Part shown: piece after piece, positions 1-7,540 of the stretch
How the letters are laid out: the number at the start of each line of letters is the position of its first letter
Position numbering within the stretch: the stretch's first letter is position 1
From: Candidatus Stahliibacteriota bacterium
GTDB taxonomy: Bacteria; Hydrothermota; Tepidihabitantia; SM23-42
NCBI GenBank assembly: GCA_030613445.1
Contig: JAUWLY010000033.1
Span: 1 to 14,360, forward strand
DNA: 14,360 bases
Direction of reading: 5' to 3'
Program-made: the position numbers and the translations under genes
Notes under the pieces: generated by a model
What the model was told of the DNA's origin: nothing
Database searches by the model: none
Seen by the model: only the letters and a program-made list of their open reading frames with translations

Positions 1-1393
1 ATGGATCAGGCGCATACTCAGGCGCATTGTTCCACACTAAGGTTATCTGAGCATCACCGGGAATACACGTCAAAGTCGGCGGCGCCGGAGGACCCGGCAA
101 TAACCAGTTCATATTATAAATGAACTGACATGTATTATCTATCCGAACCAAAGCCGTATCCGGAGTTGCGTAAATATTAATCCAGTCTGCAAACACAATA
201 CCAACCAATATGATCGTAGTAGATTCCGGCATCAACTCAAACGGACCACTGCACTGGACAAAACGCTGGTCATCGGGTAGCGGCGGTACTGTATCAATAA
301 AGGGTTCATAAACCATGGTCTTGAAATTGTACCCGGCTAAGGTAAGATAACGCTCACTATCAAAGGCTGGCTCAAGATTCAGGGTAAAACGCTTGAACGC
401 AGTCATGCCGAGCTGGGGAATCTCTGATGGATCACGCCAGTCTGGCGTACCATCAGAATCAACATCCCATTTATACGGCGGCCAATTATTTACATAGTAA
501 CTACTATCTCGTTCGAACTGATCAGGAATGGTATCATTGTCCTTATCCTCACCCTCAACTAAATCCCAGGGACTCTGAAGATAATCAAATCCGATTGTGC
601 CAGGCCACCAGGATTGAGAACCCGCTTCTTCATCTAACTGCCATTGATAACCAAGATTATCGACCCATAATGACTCACCATCACTCACATACCACTTACC
701 TACGATACCCGAAATGATATCATTTGCCGATGTTCCGGATTCATTACCGATATCATTGTCAGTGCAAACACCAAAATAGATATCTGTAAGGGTTCGCTCA
801 CCAGCTTCAGTCTGTGCGGTGATATTTTTCAACTCGTAGCGAGTAAAGATGATATCTGCTGTTGTACTCAAGTTCCAGGCATAAACAGTCTGGTAGACTT
901 CAAGACCTATTGGTCTTGTATCACCTGGGATATGAGCATTCTCATCAAGGTCATTGTACACGCACCAGGAATCCTGGTGTGATTTGGATGTCTGCGGCGC
1001 CATGGGGAAAAAATCTACTGGAGGCGGCCAAGTTACTGGATACATATATATCATGGCTTCAGCCGCACTCTGCGACATACCGCCTAGCCCAGGTACGTAC
1101 TCAGTATCACCACTATTAGGGTGATAACCAATCGTAACCAGGGTATCACCATCGATTATCGTACCAAACCACGCACCAGCACCATAGATGTAACCGTGTC
1201 CAGAACCAACGGGCCACCAACATCCAGTACCAGTTTCATCCTGACCAAACTTCCCGTAGTTTGAGACATACATCTCAACCTGATTGATATTGTGAACCTT
1301 GAGCTCGAATGTCCTATTTGGCGGGATTGGACCCGCAGTTCGAGCAAAGGCAAGAATCAAAAGCAGCAGAAGTGGTAGTATTAGTTTTTTCAT
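1..1393 (-). CDS. Large secreted surface protein with Asp-rich Ca2+-type loops and a C-terminal FnIII-like start (partial)
   Basis: The reading frame is open for 464 codons from the ATG at 1393 and runs off the left edge of the window, so the C-terminus is missing. The start is set by AGGAGG six bases upstream (GGAGGATATA-ATG) and lies 16 bases after the stop of the TonB-dependent receptor, so the two are probably cotranscribed. Residues 1-20 form a signal peptide (MKK, then a Leu/Ile run, then AFA). The body is rich in Trp, Tyr, Asp and Gly, typical of secreted beta proteins. Two Asp-rich loops, residues 283-294 (DKDNDTIPDQFE) and 310-321 (DVDSDGTPDWRD), match the thrombospondin type-3/EF-hand-like Ca2+ pattern. 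From about residue 435 a Pro-rich linker (PGPPAPP) leads into what looks like the first strands of a fibronectin type III domain. Function is not recognised; a sorting domain could lie beyond the edge. Confidence 0.85.
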   Translation of the reverse strand, partial: MKKLILPLLLLLILAFARTAGPIPPNRTFELKVHNINQVEMYVSNYGKFGQDETGTGCWWPVGSGHGYIYGAGAWFGTIIDGDTLVTIGYHPNSGDTEYVPGLGGMSQSAAEAMIYMYPVTWPPPVDFFPMAPQTSKSHQDSWCVYNDLDENAHIPGDTRPIGLEVYQTVYAWNLSTTADIIFTRYELKNITAQTEAGERTLTDIYFGVCTDNDIGNESGTSANDIISGIVGKWYVSDGESLWVDNLGYQWQLDEEAGSQSWWPGTIGFDYLQSPWDLVEGEDKDNDTIPDQFERDSSYYVNNWPPYKWDVDSDGTPDWRDPSEIPQLGMTAFKRFTLNLEPAFDSERYLTLAGYNFKTMVYEPFIDTVPPLPDDQRFVQCSGPFELMPESTTIILVGIVFADWINIYATPDTALVRIDNTCQFIYNMNWLLPGPPAPPTLTCIPGDAQITLVWNNAPEYAPDP

Positions 1394-1409
1394 TATATCC
1401 TCCTATTAA

Positions 1410-4154
1410 TCAGAACCCAATACCTATGCCAAACCTGACTTTGAATGCATTATTGTAGTTGCGTGGGTCAATATAGTAATCTTCAATAGCAAGCATGTAG
1501 TCCTGTTTGTATTCAGTTGCATCGAGTAGACCATCATGGTTGAAATCACCTTGCGGTGAATAACGGCTACTCGTCATTGATACAGCGGAAAACTGGGTAA
1601 TCGGTGGCTCGGGGTCACCATGGTCATCAGGACGTCCGGTCGTAACATAAACATTGGTCACCTGCTCAGTATTGAAGAGATTGTATATCATACCAGAAAG
1701 TACAATATTGGCTGGACCAAGGTTGACCCGACGACTGAAACTCCAGTCAACATTCAAGTAACCCGGTATACGCGCTGAGTTCTCTTCACCAAGCTTATTG
1801 CCCTTGAGGTCCGTAGGCGTATAAGGATGACCTGAATGATACGACATAACAAAGGAACTGACAAAGTGCTGAAGCGGTATCAAGAAGAAATCACTCGGTA
1901 ACTCCACATCAAAATTAGCATTGACCGTATGACGCTCATCAAAATCAAGCCAGTAATCAATAACCGGTGGATCAATGTCATAATCATAATGATCATAATA
2001 CCATTCACCAGCCCAGGCACCAGTACCGCGCGCAAACTGAAGCGTATAGACGATCGCTAAAGCCCACATATCAGACATCCGCTTCTTTACGTTGAACTCG
2101 AAACCCTTAACATTACCATAGTCAACATTGAAGAACTGATAATATGACATCGGCAATGCCTGGACTTCTCGGATCTGCGAAAGATCATAGATGTCCTTAA
2201 AGTACGCAGTAAACCCAAAAGCAATCTCATCAGATACCTGATTCTCAATACCAACCTCGTACATCACAGTCTTTTGCGGCTTCATCAAAATATTGCCGAT
2301 AATCGTATTACCACGAGTCATGGCTAGACGGATTACTGCAGTATCAGTCGTCCCATACATATCATCGAGCTGGGGCAACTGGAAGTACTGACCATAGTTG
2401 AAACGAAACTTCATCCGATCAGTAACCGGCAAAGAGAAACCAAGACGCGGCGATATTTTATAATTCGTCGCAGCATCGACTATCGAAGAATCATCCCAGT
2501 TCTGAGGATCACTAAAAGTAAATGATTTCGGATCAAAATAGTCAAAGCGCACACCCAAACGCGCAATCAAACCCTCAAAATCCATCTTGTCCTGAACATA
2601 AAACGCAAACTTGTAGGGATCACGATCATAATAATCCCAGAACGGATTGGTCACCCAGGGCAAATTATTGTCGTAGTACTGAATCTTGTACTGGATAAAA
2701 TCCAAGCCAGTCTTGAACTCATGCACCTTGCCCATTGAGTGGGTAATGTCAAAACGACCTTGATAATCATCATTGTTCCAATAACGCCAGACACGATAAT
2801 CACCATAGGTCCGAAACCGACCCTCAATCGCATAAGGACTATTGCGCAATGCCAGTGAACCACGGTTTAAATACATCTTATGGTATTGCATGATACTGTC
2901 GATCAAGACATCCCGGACCGGTAATTCACCAGCCACCAGATAATCGATCAAATGCTCGGCATAAAATCGGTAATCATCATACCACTGCCAATTATTATCA
3001 GGGTCTGCTTCCCATTCATAATCACGATTACCAAAAGCCCGAGCAAAATGCGTGGCACCAATCTTTAATGATGTCAAGGTCCTCGCCGTAAGCATATAAT
3101 TGAAGGTCGCAGACGCAATCCAGTTCTTGATACGACTCATATAAATCATATCAAAATACTTCAGACTCGTTCCTCGCCAATCCACATACTGTTCACGGGA
3201 CATGAACCCAGAAAAGGTAAGCTTACCCTTGGCACCAGGGAAGAGATAGGAAAACCTCGCCTGACCACGATAATCCATACGCGGCGACGGCACCTTGTAG
3301 TATGCTTCCCTGAACGCATCAGTCATCATTACTTCACCAGAAATAAAATAACGCAGACGCTGCGACACTGGTAGCGGACCACCCAATGAGAAATCATAGA
3401 GGTTGTAACCAAAATTCAACTTGTCGTTGCCTGAACCAAAAACCTCATCGGTCAAAAAACGAAAGGTCCCGGTATGCTTGGTACCACCTTCCTTGGTATG
3501 AATGTTGATAATACCTGAAAGCGCATCACCATACTCAGCATCAAAACCACCACTGATCACATTTATTTCTTCCACTGCATTCGGATTCACACGCACTGAC
3601 TGCCAACCTGTATTCGGTACCTTGGTCACAATACCATCAACAAAATACGTAATCTCATCGGCTCGACCACCACGTACATGGGTACCTAAATCACTTTGTA
3701 CAACACCCGCCTGCAATGTGATGACCTGGTTGATCGTCGTAATCGGCAAACGACTCATCTCCTTCGAAGTCACTGCACGACCCGTCGAGGTCTCAGAGAT
3801 CACGATCATCGGACGCTCGGCAACCGACGTAATTTCCTCCATGGTAATCACGGTAGGCGGTAGTTTAAAATTAAGCACCGTGGTCTGATCAGCATTTACG
3901 ATCACCTGAGTAAAAGTGAACTCATTGTAACCTACATACGCCGCAACCGCCTGATAAGTACCGACCGGCACATACAAAACCGTATACTCACCATTGATAT
4001 CAGTCGCGGCACCTAACTCAGTACCCTGCAAATACACATCAGCACCAATCAGAGCCTCGCCTGTTTCCGCATCTGTCACCCGACCTGATATCCTACCGTA
4101 ATCAGATGCAAACAGAAAGGCCCCAATAAAAATAAGGCATAATAATTTCTTCAT
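1410..4154 (-). CDS. TonB-dependent outer-membrane receptor with N-terminal carboxypeptidase-regulatory-like domain
   Basis: 914 residues from the ATG at 4154. This start is chosen over the in-frame GTG at 4187 because it follows GGAGG by 6 bases, overlaps the upstream stop as TAATG and begins a clean signal peptide (MKKLLCLIFIGAFLFAS). Residues 21-98 are a CarboxypepD_reg-like beta-sandwich (ISGRVTDAETGEALIGADV, then DINGEY). Residues about 118-222 are the plug, with RGGRADEITYFVDG and the AEYGDALSGIINI motif. The remainder is a beta-barrel rich in Tyr/Trp/Asp, ending in Phe (GIGIGF) as outer-membrane proteins do. Such receptors import scarce ligands using energy from TonB-ExbB-ExbD, which are encoded just upstream. 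Ligand unknown. Odd feature: a complete EF-hand-type loop at residues 870-881 (DFNHDGLLDATE), close to the C-terminus, probably on an extracellular loop. Confidence 0.93.
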   Translation of the reverse strand: MKKLLCLIFIGAFLFASDYGRISGRVTDAETGEALIGADVYLQGTELGAATDINGEYTVLYVPVGTYQAVAAYVGYNEFTFTQVIVNADQTTVLNFKLPPTVITMEEITSVAERPMIVISETSTGRAVTSKEMSRLPITTINQVITLQAGVVQSDLGTHVRGGRADEITYFVDGIVTKVPNTGWQSVRVNPNAVEEINVISGGFDAEYGDALSGIINIHTKEGGTKHTGTFRFLTDEVFGSGNDKLNFGYNLYDFSLGGPLPVSQRLRYFISGEVMMTDAFREAYYKVPSPRMDYRGQARFSYLFPGAKGKLTFSGFMSREQYVDWRGTSLKYFDMIYMSRIKNWIASATFNYMLTARTLTSLKIGATHFARAFGNRDYEWEADPDNNWQWYDDYRFYAEHLIDYLVAGELPVRDVLIDSIMQYHKMYLNRGSLALRNSPYAIEGRFRTYGDYRVWRYWNNDDYQGRFDITHSMGKVHEFKTGLDFIQYKIQYYDNNLPWVTNPFWDYYDRDPYKFAFYVQDKMDFEGLIARLGVRFDYFDPKSFTFSDPQNWDDSSIVDAATNYKISPRLGFSLPVTDRMKFRFNYGQYFQLPQLDDMYGTTDTAVIRLAMTRGNTIIGNILMKPQKTVMYEVGIENQVSDEIAFGFTAYFKDIYDLSQIREVQALPMSYYQFFNVDYGNVKGFEFNVKKRMSDMWALAIVYTLQFARGTGAWAGEWYYDHYDYDIDPPVIDYWLDFDERHTVNANFDVELPSDFFLIPLQHFVSSFVMSYHSGHPYTPTDLKGNKLGEENSARIPGYLNVDWSFSRRVNLGPANIVLSGMIYNLFNTEQVTNVYVTTGRPDDHGDPEPPITQFSAVSMTSSRYSPQGDFNHDGLLDATEYKQDYMLAIEDYYIDPRNYNNAFKVRFGIGIGF

Positions 4155-5146
4155 TATGAACCTCCAATCCTGACCGGTACGAGCCACACCTGAGCCTTAT
4201 ATTCCTTTTGCGGTTGCACATAATAATAGGAATCATTCAGCATGGTCTCAAAATACAAATTCGTAATACCTTGTCCACTCAACTTCAGTGTTCCAGAACC
4301 ACCAGGTAACTCAACCCTATCCGTACCGCCGCAGGAAGCAAAGAATGAACATAGAAGAGGATCAGCACCACCAAATGGCAGATCGATTTCTACAGTAATA
4401 GTCGTATCATCAGATGCGAATTCCAGTAAGGAATCAATCGCCCGGAACCTGTTCATCGTATGTCCTGTATAAAGCGTATCATAAGACGAATAGATTATTG
4501 TATCGGCATCTCCACTGCCGCGCGTGAGAATGATAGTACCCATAGCAGGGACTTCTGTCCCTGACGTAGGGAAATTGTAAGTCCCATAGGATATTCGTTT
4601 CAATGCCCAACCGTCTGTCTCGTCGTAATCGAAAAAGATAATCCGGTAACCATTGCCAGTGAAATCCAGTTCATGAGTCCCGAATGTCGTGTCAAAATCC
4701 ACTGTATCAAGAATCGTCGTGGTGTCGCCTGGTGGATAGAAATAGTAACCCGTTGCCTTGATATCATACTGCATTAATGAAGTAACGCTGAATGTATCAT
4801 AAAGATATACGGTACAGGTTGTATCTTTTGCAAACCAAAAATCAAGGTTATCATTCCTCTCTATTAGTTCAAAACCACAACTGTCAACATGTTGTTTGAT
4901 GATCGTTGAATCAACACGAAAATAGCTGTCAGCAGCCGGAAACTCGATCGTATCGAGAGCGATAGCGATATATGAAGGATCAAACATATCATCTCCCACA
5001 AGTAGCTCACTATTATCGTCGAGCAGCCCGGCTATTGCAGTACTGTCTTCAGGTGTGCCGCTGTAGAATTCCTCAGGTGGTTCATTCCCGCAGGTAATCA
5101 ATAGTATACCTACAATCATCAAGAGGCTGAGAAGGCTCTTCTTCAT
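4154..5146 (-). CDS. Putative lipoprotein partner of the TonB-dependent receptor
   Basis: 330 residues; ATG at 5146 preceded by AAAGGAGGAATA. The N-terminus is a lipoprotein-type signal: MKK, a hydrophobic stretch, then LITC with Cys19 as the candidate lipidated residue. Thr at -1 is unusual (Gly, Ala or Ser is normal), so lipidation is likely but not certain. The mature part is acidic and rich in Thr, Asp and Tyr with alternating hydrophobic residues, suggesting beta-sandwich folds; further Cys residues sit at 90, 111, 266 and 272. No family is recognised. It is the first gene after a strong promoter at 5290-5317, and its TAA overlaps the receptor ATG by one base (TAATG), so the two are translationally coupled. 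By analogy with other receptor-lipoprotein pairs it may capture the ligand or cap the receptor on the cell surface; this is inference from context. Confidence 0.88.
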   Translation of the reverse strand: MKKSLLSLLMIVGILLITCGNEPPEEFYSGTPEDSTAIAGLLDDNSELLVGDDMFDPSYIAIALDTIEFPAADSYFRVDSTIIKQHVDSCGFELIERNDNLDFWFAKDTTCTVYLYDTFSVTSLMQYDIKATGYYFYPPGDTTTILDTVDFDTTFGTHELDFTGNGYRIIFFDYDETDGWALKRISYGTYNFPTSGTEVPAMGTIILTRGSGDADTIIYSSYDTLYTGHTMNRFRAIDSLLEFASDDTTITVEIDLPFGGADPLLCSFFASCGGTDRVELPGGSGTLKLSGQGITNLYFETMLNDSYYYVQPQKEYKAQVWLVPVRIGGS

Positions 5147-5285
5147 TATTCCTCCTTTTTTTGTTCCTCCTTATATTATATAAATATGCATAAGGGCCTC
5201 TATAACCATCATGCACATTTTTTTTCTATCCTTCATCCAACATTTTGTCGGTCTTTTTAATCGCCTCACCTCCTTTTTCCCTCTA
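5147..5285 (-). other. Structured 5' leader with tandem ribosome-binding sites and a possible 15-codon upstream ORF
   Basis: About 137 nt separate the predicted transcription start (near 5283) from the lipoprotein ATG. Reading the minus strand, there is a strong AAGGAGGTGAG near 5261-5271 with no good start codon after it. Then comes an AAGGA (5229-5233) ten bases before an ATG at 5218 that opens a 15-codon frame (MCMMVIEALMHIYII, stop at 5171-5173). This stop abuts a second AAGGAGG, 15 bases upstream of the GGAGG that serves the lipoprotein. The arms CCTTAT and ATAAGG (5169-5174 and 5190-5195, 15-nt loop) could pair and hide the first of the tandem sites. It may be a regulatory leader; translation of the short frame is unproven. 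Confidence 0.3.
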
Positions 5286-5289
5286 AAGA

Positions 5290-5317
5290 ATTATAATTGA
5301 ATTACACTAATTGTCAA
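5290..5317 (-). promoter_or_regulatory. Consensus sigma70-type promoter of the lipoprotein-receptor operon
   Basis: On the minus strand the -35 box TTGACA (5312-5317) and -10 box TATAAT (5290-5295) are both perfect and are separated by 16 bases. The predicted start of transcription is near 5283. It lies directly downstream of the tonB stop and drives the lipoprotein, the receptor and the surface protein. The promoter elements sit inside an inverted repeat, which suggests it is repressed under some condition. Confidence 0.8.
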
Positions 5318-5339
5318 GTGGTTAAAACCTAGTGTAATT
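5300..5339. promoter_or_regulatory. 10-bp inverted repeat flanking the -35 box, candidate operator
   Basis: The arms AATTACACTA and TAGTGTAATT (5300-5309 and 5330-5339) are perfect inverted repeats with a 20-bp spacer, giving 30 bp centre to centre, close to three helical turns. The first arm (plus-strand order) lies between the -35 and -10 boxes and the other lies just upstream of -35. A shorter dyad (GGTT-TT-AACC on the minus strand, 5320-5329) sits inside. This fits a dimeric or tetrameric repressor site. A terminator for tonB is less likely: the arms are AT-rich, the loop is long and no T-run follows. Confidence 0.55.
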
Positions 5340-5341
5340 TC

Positions 5342-5947
5342 TTAATTTAACAAGAATTTGAAAGGTCTGGAGACCCAGACACGAACAAATTTGTCCCGCT
5401 GTTTCGCCGGCGTGAATCTGGACTTCCTTGCCGCGGCAAGCGCGGATTGATCCAACATCTGATTACCACTTGATTTCAGGATTTTTACCTCCCTCACGCT
5501 GCCATCAATATCAACGAGCATTTTGATAACGGTTGTGCCTTCTATACCCGCTTGCTTCGCAAGTTCAGGATATTTCGGTATTGGGTTGAAGACTGGTTTG
5601 GGCTTTACTTCCACTTTATAATAGGGTACGATCTCAATATCAGGACCAGTAGGCATTGTTCTTATAAGATCCTCCTGGAACTCGGTCGTCGCGATAGTCT
5701 CAATCGCATCTTCGATGACTTCGCTTTCTGCCTCAACTGCAACTTTTGGTCGTTCAGGTGGCGGTGGTTCTTCATATTTCTCCATCTGAGCCGTAATTTC
5801 CTCCACCATTGTTATGATCTCTGCCTTCAGCTCATATGGCTTTGGTTCAGCATAGGGGACAAAAAGAAAGGCCAGAATTACCACAACTAAACTGGAAAAC
5901 ATCCCGACCCTTAGATAAACGCCGTACATCATTTTGAGGTCACGCAT
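5342..5947 (-). CDS. tonB: TonB energy-transducing protein
   Basis: 201 residues. Residues 16-32 are the single inner-membrane anchor. A short spacer follows, with PPPPERP at 61-67 and an acidic stretch to about 100, much shorter than the Pro-rich rod of the classical enterobacterial protein. Residues 124-199 are a typical TonB C-terminal domain: PKYPELAKQAGIEG, VDIDGSVREVKILKSSG, then LDQSALAAARKSRFTPA. The family spans the periplasm and contacts outer-membrane receptors, transferring energy from ExbB/ExbD. The ATG overlaps the stop of the second exbD (TAATG) with AGGAG six bases upstream. It is the last gene of the exbB-exbD-exbD-tonB operon and ends 3 bases before the inverted repeat of the next promoter. 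Confidence 0.95.
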   Translation of the reverse strand: MRDLKMMYGVYLRVGMFSSLVVVILAFLFVPYAEPKPYELKAEIITMVEEITAQMEKYEEPPPPERPKVAVEAESEVIEDAIETIATTEFQEDLIRTMPTGPDIEIVPYYKVEVKPKPVFNPIPKYPELAKQAGIEGTTVIKMLVDIDGSVREVKILKSSGNQMLDQSALAAARKSRFTPAKQRDKFVRVWVSRPFKFLLN

Positions 5948-6369
5948 TATTGGCTCCTGAATTCTGTTGCAAAGGTGATCTTAAATGCCTTTGCTTCTTT
6001 TAATTGATCGAGGACACCATCAACCACGCCGTAAGTAACATTCTGGTCGATATTGAGCAGGGTAATTAGCTCTGGGTTCTCCCATATCTTGGGTGCTACT
6101 TTTCCAGCAATCATATCAACCGTCACCGGGTAGTCATCAATGTATATGCTGCTCTCTTTATCTACCCAGATATAGCTAACATTGCGGCGTATCAATATTC
6201 GCTCGGTAGATTCGGCCTCAGGCAGTTGGTAAAAGATCTTAATAACAGTAGGTCTAAAGACTGTTGAAACCATAAAAAACAGAATCAAAAGAAATGCGAT
6301 ATCCGCGGTTGATGCAGTGGGTATTTCGTGTGCTTTTGTGGCTCTTCTAATAATGCTTTTTCTCATCAT
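5947..6369 (-). CDS. exbD: ExbD/TolR-family biopolymer transport protein (second copy)
   Basis: 140 residues. A short basic cytoplasmic tail (to about residue 20) precedes one membrane helix, residues 24-38, that opens with the family's essential Asp: STADIAFLLILFFMVST, Asp23. The periplasmic part (about 45-140) has the ExbD/TolR layout, with a conserved-looking VDGVLDQLKEA helix near the end. ExbD sits inside the ExbB ring and its Asp carries protons. The start is ATGATG at 6369 or 6366; both overlap the stop of the preceding exbD, and GAGG lies upstream. The second ATG would give the same one-base overlap used elsewhere in this operon, so the exact start is open by one codon. Confidence 0.92.
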   Translation of the reverse strand: MMRKSIIRRATKAHEIPTASTADIAFLLILFFMVSTVFRPTVIKIFYQLPEAESTERILIRRNVSYIWVDKESSIYIDDYPVTVDMIAGKVAPKIWENPELITLLNIDQNVTYGVVDGVLDQLKEAKAFKITFATEFRSQ

Positions 6370-6833
6370 TCCTCACTCGTTGGTATAAGACTGATCTTAT
6401 TTGCTCTCAGCTCCCGACCATCATCAGTAATTACCTTGGCAAGTTTTATCTGATCGAGTACATGAACCATACTCCCGTATGGTGCCTCTTTGCTGGCGCG
6501 CAGGGAAATAACGAGCAGGGTATCGCGCTCGAGTAATCTCTCGTCAATAATAACTCTAATCCTATCGTATTCCTGAGTTGTAAGGTACTCATCATAGCCG
6601 ATCGTCTTAACCTTTACTTCACCGGCCGGATTAATCGCCAATGTAATAATATTCTCAGGTACAACGATGACTTTATCTTGGTCTATAGTTCTTTCAGGCA
6701 AAAGCATTTTCAAGCCTTTGTCCTTGGTAAAGACCGTTGATACCAAGAAGAAAAGAAGGATCAAAAAAGCAACATCACCCATTGATCCGGTCGGGATACC
6801 GTATACATGCTTATTCTTTTCCCGTAGTCGCAT
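6366..6833 (-). CDS. exbD: ExbD/TolR-family biopolymer transport protein (first copy)
   Basis: 155 residues. The N-terminus has the motif GIPTGSMGDVAFLILLFF with Asp20 at the start of the single membrane helix (20-36), the proton-carrying position of the family. The periplasmic domain (about 45-150) has a VHVLDQIKLAK helix matching that of the second copy. The two proteins are clearly paralogous but diverged (shared pattern D-[VI]-A-F-L-[IL]-L-[IL]-F-F-[LM]-V-S-T-V-F). They may form a heterodimer inside one ExbB pentamer, as two ExbD molecules are known to do in characterised complexes; the hetero form is inference. ATG overlaps the exbB stop as TAATG. Confidence 0.93.
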   Translation of the reverse strand: MRLREKNKHVYGIPTGSMGDVAFLILLFFLVSTVFTKDKGLKMLLPERTIDQDKVIVVPENIITLAINPAGEVKVKTIGYDEYLTTQEYDRIRVIIDERLLERDTLLVISLRASKEAPYGSMVHVLDQIKLAKVITDDGRELRANKISLIPTSEE

Positions 6834-7471
6834 TATTTTTTCCTTTTAGGGTAGGTCTCGATAAAGTAATCAATGAGGGAACTCGCCGCTTCTTCCATTT
6901 CCCTGGTATATCCATCTACTCGAGTGGAGAAAAGAATGTGAATAATCGCCAGAGGCGTAGCAATGATCAATCCCCATTTTGTTGTAATGAGAGCGGTTGA
7001 GATACCACTGGCAACAACTGTCGGATCGACTGCAGCAGCACGAGCGATCGCAGCAAATGCTGTGATCATGCCGATGACCGTACCCAAGAACCCGAGAAAA
7101 GGTGAAACTGTTGTAAGACCACCAAGCAAAGCCATGCCTCGATCAAGAAATGCTAGTTCACTTGCCGCGCTTCGGGCGACCATTTCTTCCATTACATCCT
7201 TGCCTTTTCCCGCCTTTTCCAAAATCGCCTTTAATATTTTTGCCACTGGAGCACCAGTTTGATCACATAATGCGATCCCGGCATCGATGCCCTGTGAATC
7301 AATAGTTGAAACAAGTTTATCATGGAATGATTTTGGATTGAGTCTTGCTTTTATGAAAAGACTGTAGAGCCTTTCTAAAATAATACCGATACCAACTACT
7401 GCACAAATAAGCAAAAACCACATCACAAAACCACCGCCACCTTCAACACCAAGTTGAAAATCTCTTAGCAT
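6833..7471 (-). CDS. exbB: ExbB/TolQ/MotA-family proton channel subunit
   Basis: 212 residues; ATG at 7471 after GGAGG-AAACAC. Three membrane segments: 15-34, about 114-138 and about 155-182, with the long cytoplasmic stretch between the first two, as the family has. The second helix contains the hallmark GLTTVSPFLGFLGTVIGM. The third reads GISTALITTKWGLIIATPLAI. ExbB forms the pentameric inner-membrane channel that, with ExbD, drives TonB. Odd feature: by eye alignment the Glu that many ExbB/TolQ proteins have in the third helix (pattern IAEAL) is replaced here (ISTAL, residues 157-161). First gene of its operon, with its own promoter 24-51 bases upstream of the ATG. Confidence 0.93.
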   Translation of the reverse strand: MLRDFQLGVEGGGGFVMWFLLICAVVGIGIILERLYSLFIKARLNPKSFHDKLVSTIDSQGIDAGIALCDQTGAPVAKILKAILEKAGKGKDVMEEMVARSAASELAFLDRGMALLGGLTTVSPFLGFLGTVIGMITAFAAIARAAAVDPTVVASGISTALITTKWGLIIATPLAIIHILFSTRVDGYTREMEEAASSLIDYFIETYPKRKK

Positions 7472-7494
7472 GTGTTTCCTCCTTTCATAAAGTT

Positions 7495-7522
7495 ATTATA
7501 GCTACCAAGAACAGAAAGTCAA
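7495..7522 (-). promoter_or_regulatory. Sigma70-type promoter of the exbB-exbD-exbD-tonB operon
   Basis: On the minus strand TTGACT (7517-7522) and a perfect TATAAT (7495-7500) are 16 bases apart, the same spacing as at the lipoprotein-receptor promoter. The predicted start near 7488 leaves a very short leader before the AAAGGAGG of exbB. A small dyad, GTCAA and TTGAC (7518-7522 and 7530-7534), covers the -35 box and could be a binding site, but arms this short can occur by chance. Confidence 0.75.
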
Positions 7523-7540
7523 GTTTGATTTGACCAGGAT

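Noticed and set aside
427..1119. Plus-strand frames of 96 and 85 residues, and a minus-strand 65-residue frame at 1156-1353
   Set aside because: They are shadows of the open minus-strand surface-protein frame that covers 1-1393; they lack ribosome-binding sites and protein-like composition.
3502..3888. 128-residue plus-strand frame
   Set aside because: Antisense to the plug region of the TonB-dependent receptor, with no start signal and no recognisable domain.
4154..4187. Longer receptor start at a GTG (4187)
   Set aside because: It would put 11 polar residues before a normal signal peptide, and the ATG at 4154 has the ribosome-binding site.
5300..5339. Intrinsic terminator for tonB
   Set aside because: Stem is AT-rich, loop is 20 nt and there is no T-run; the position around the -35 box fits an operator better.
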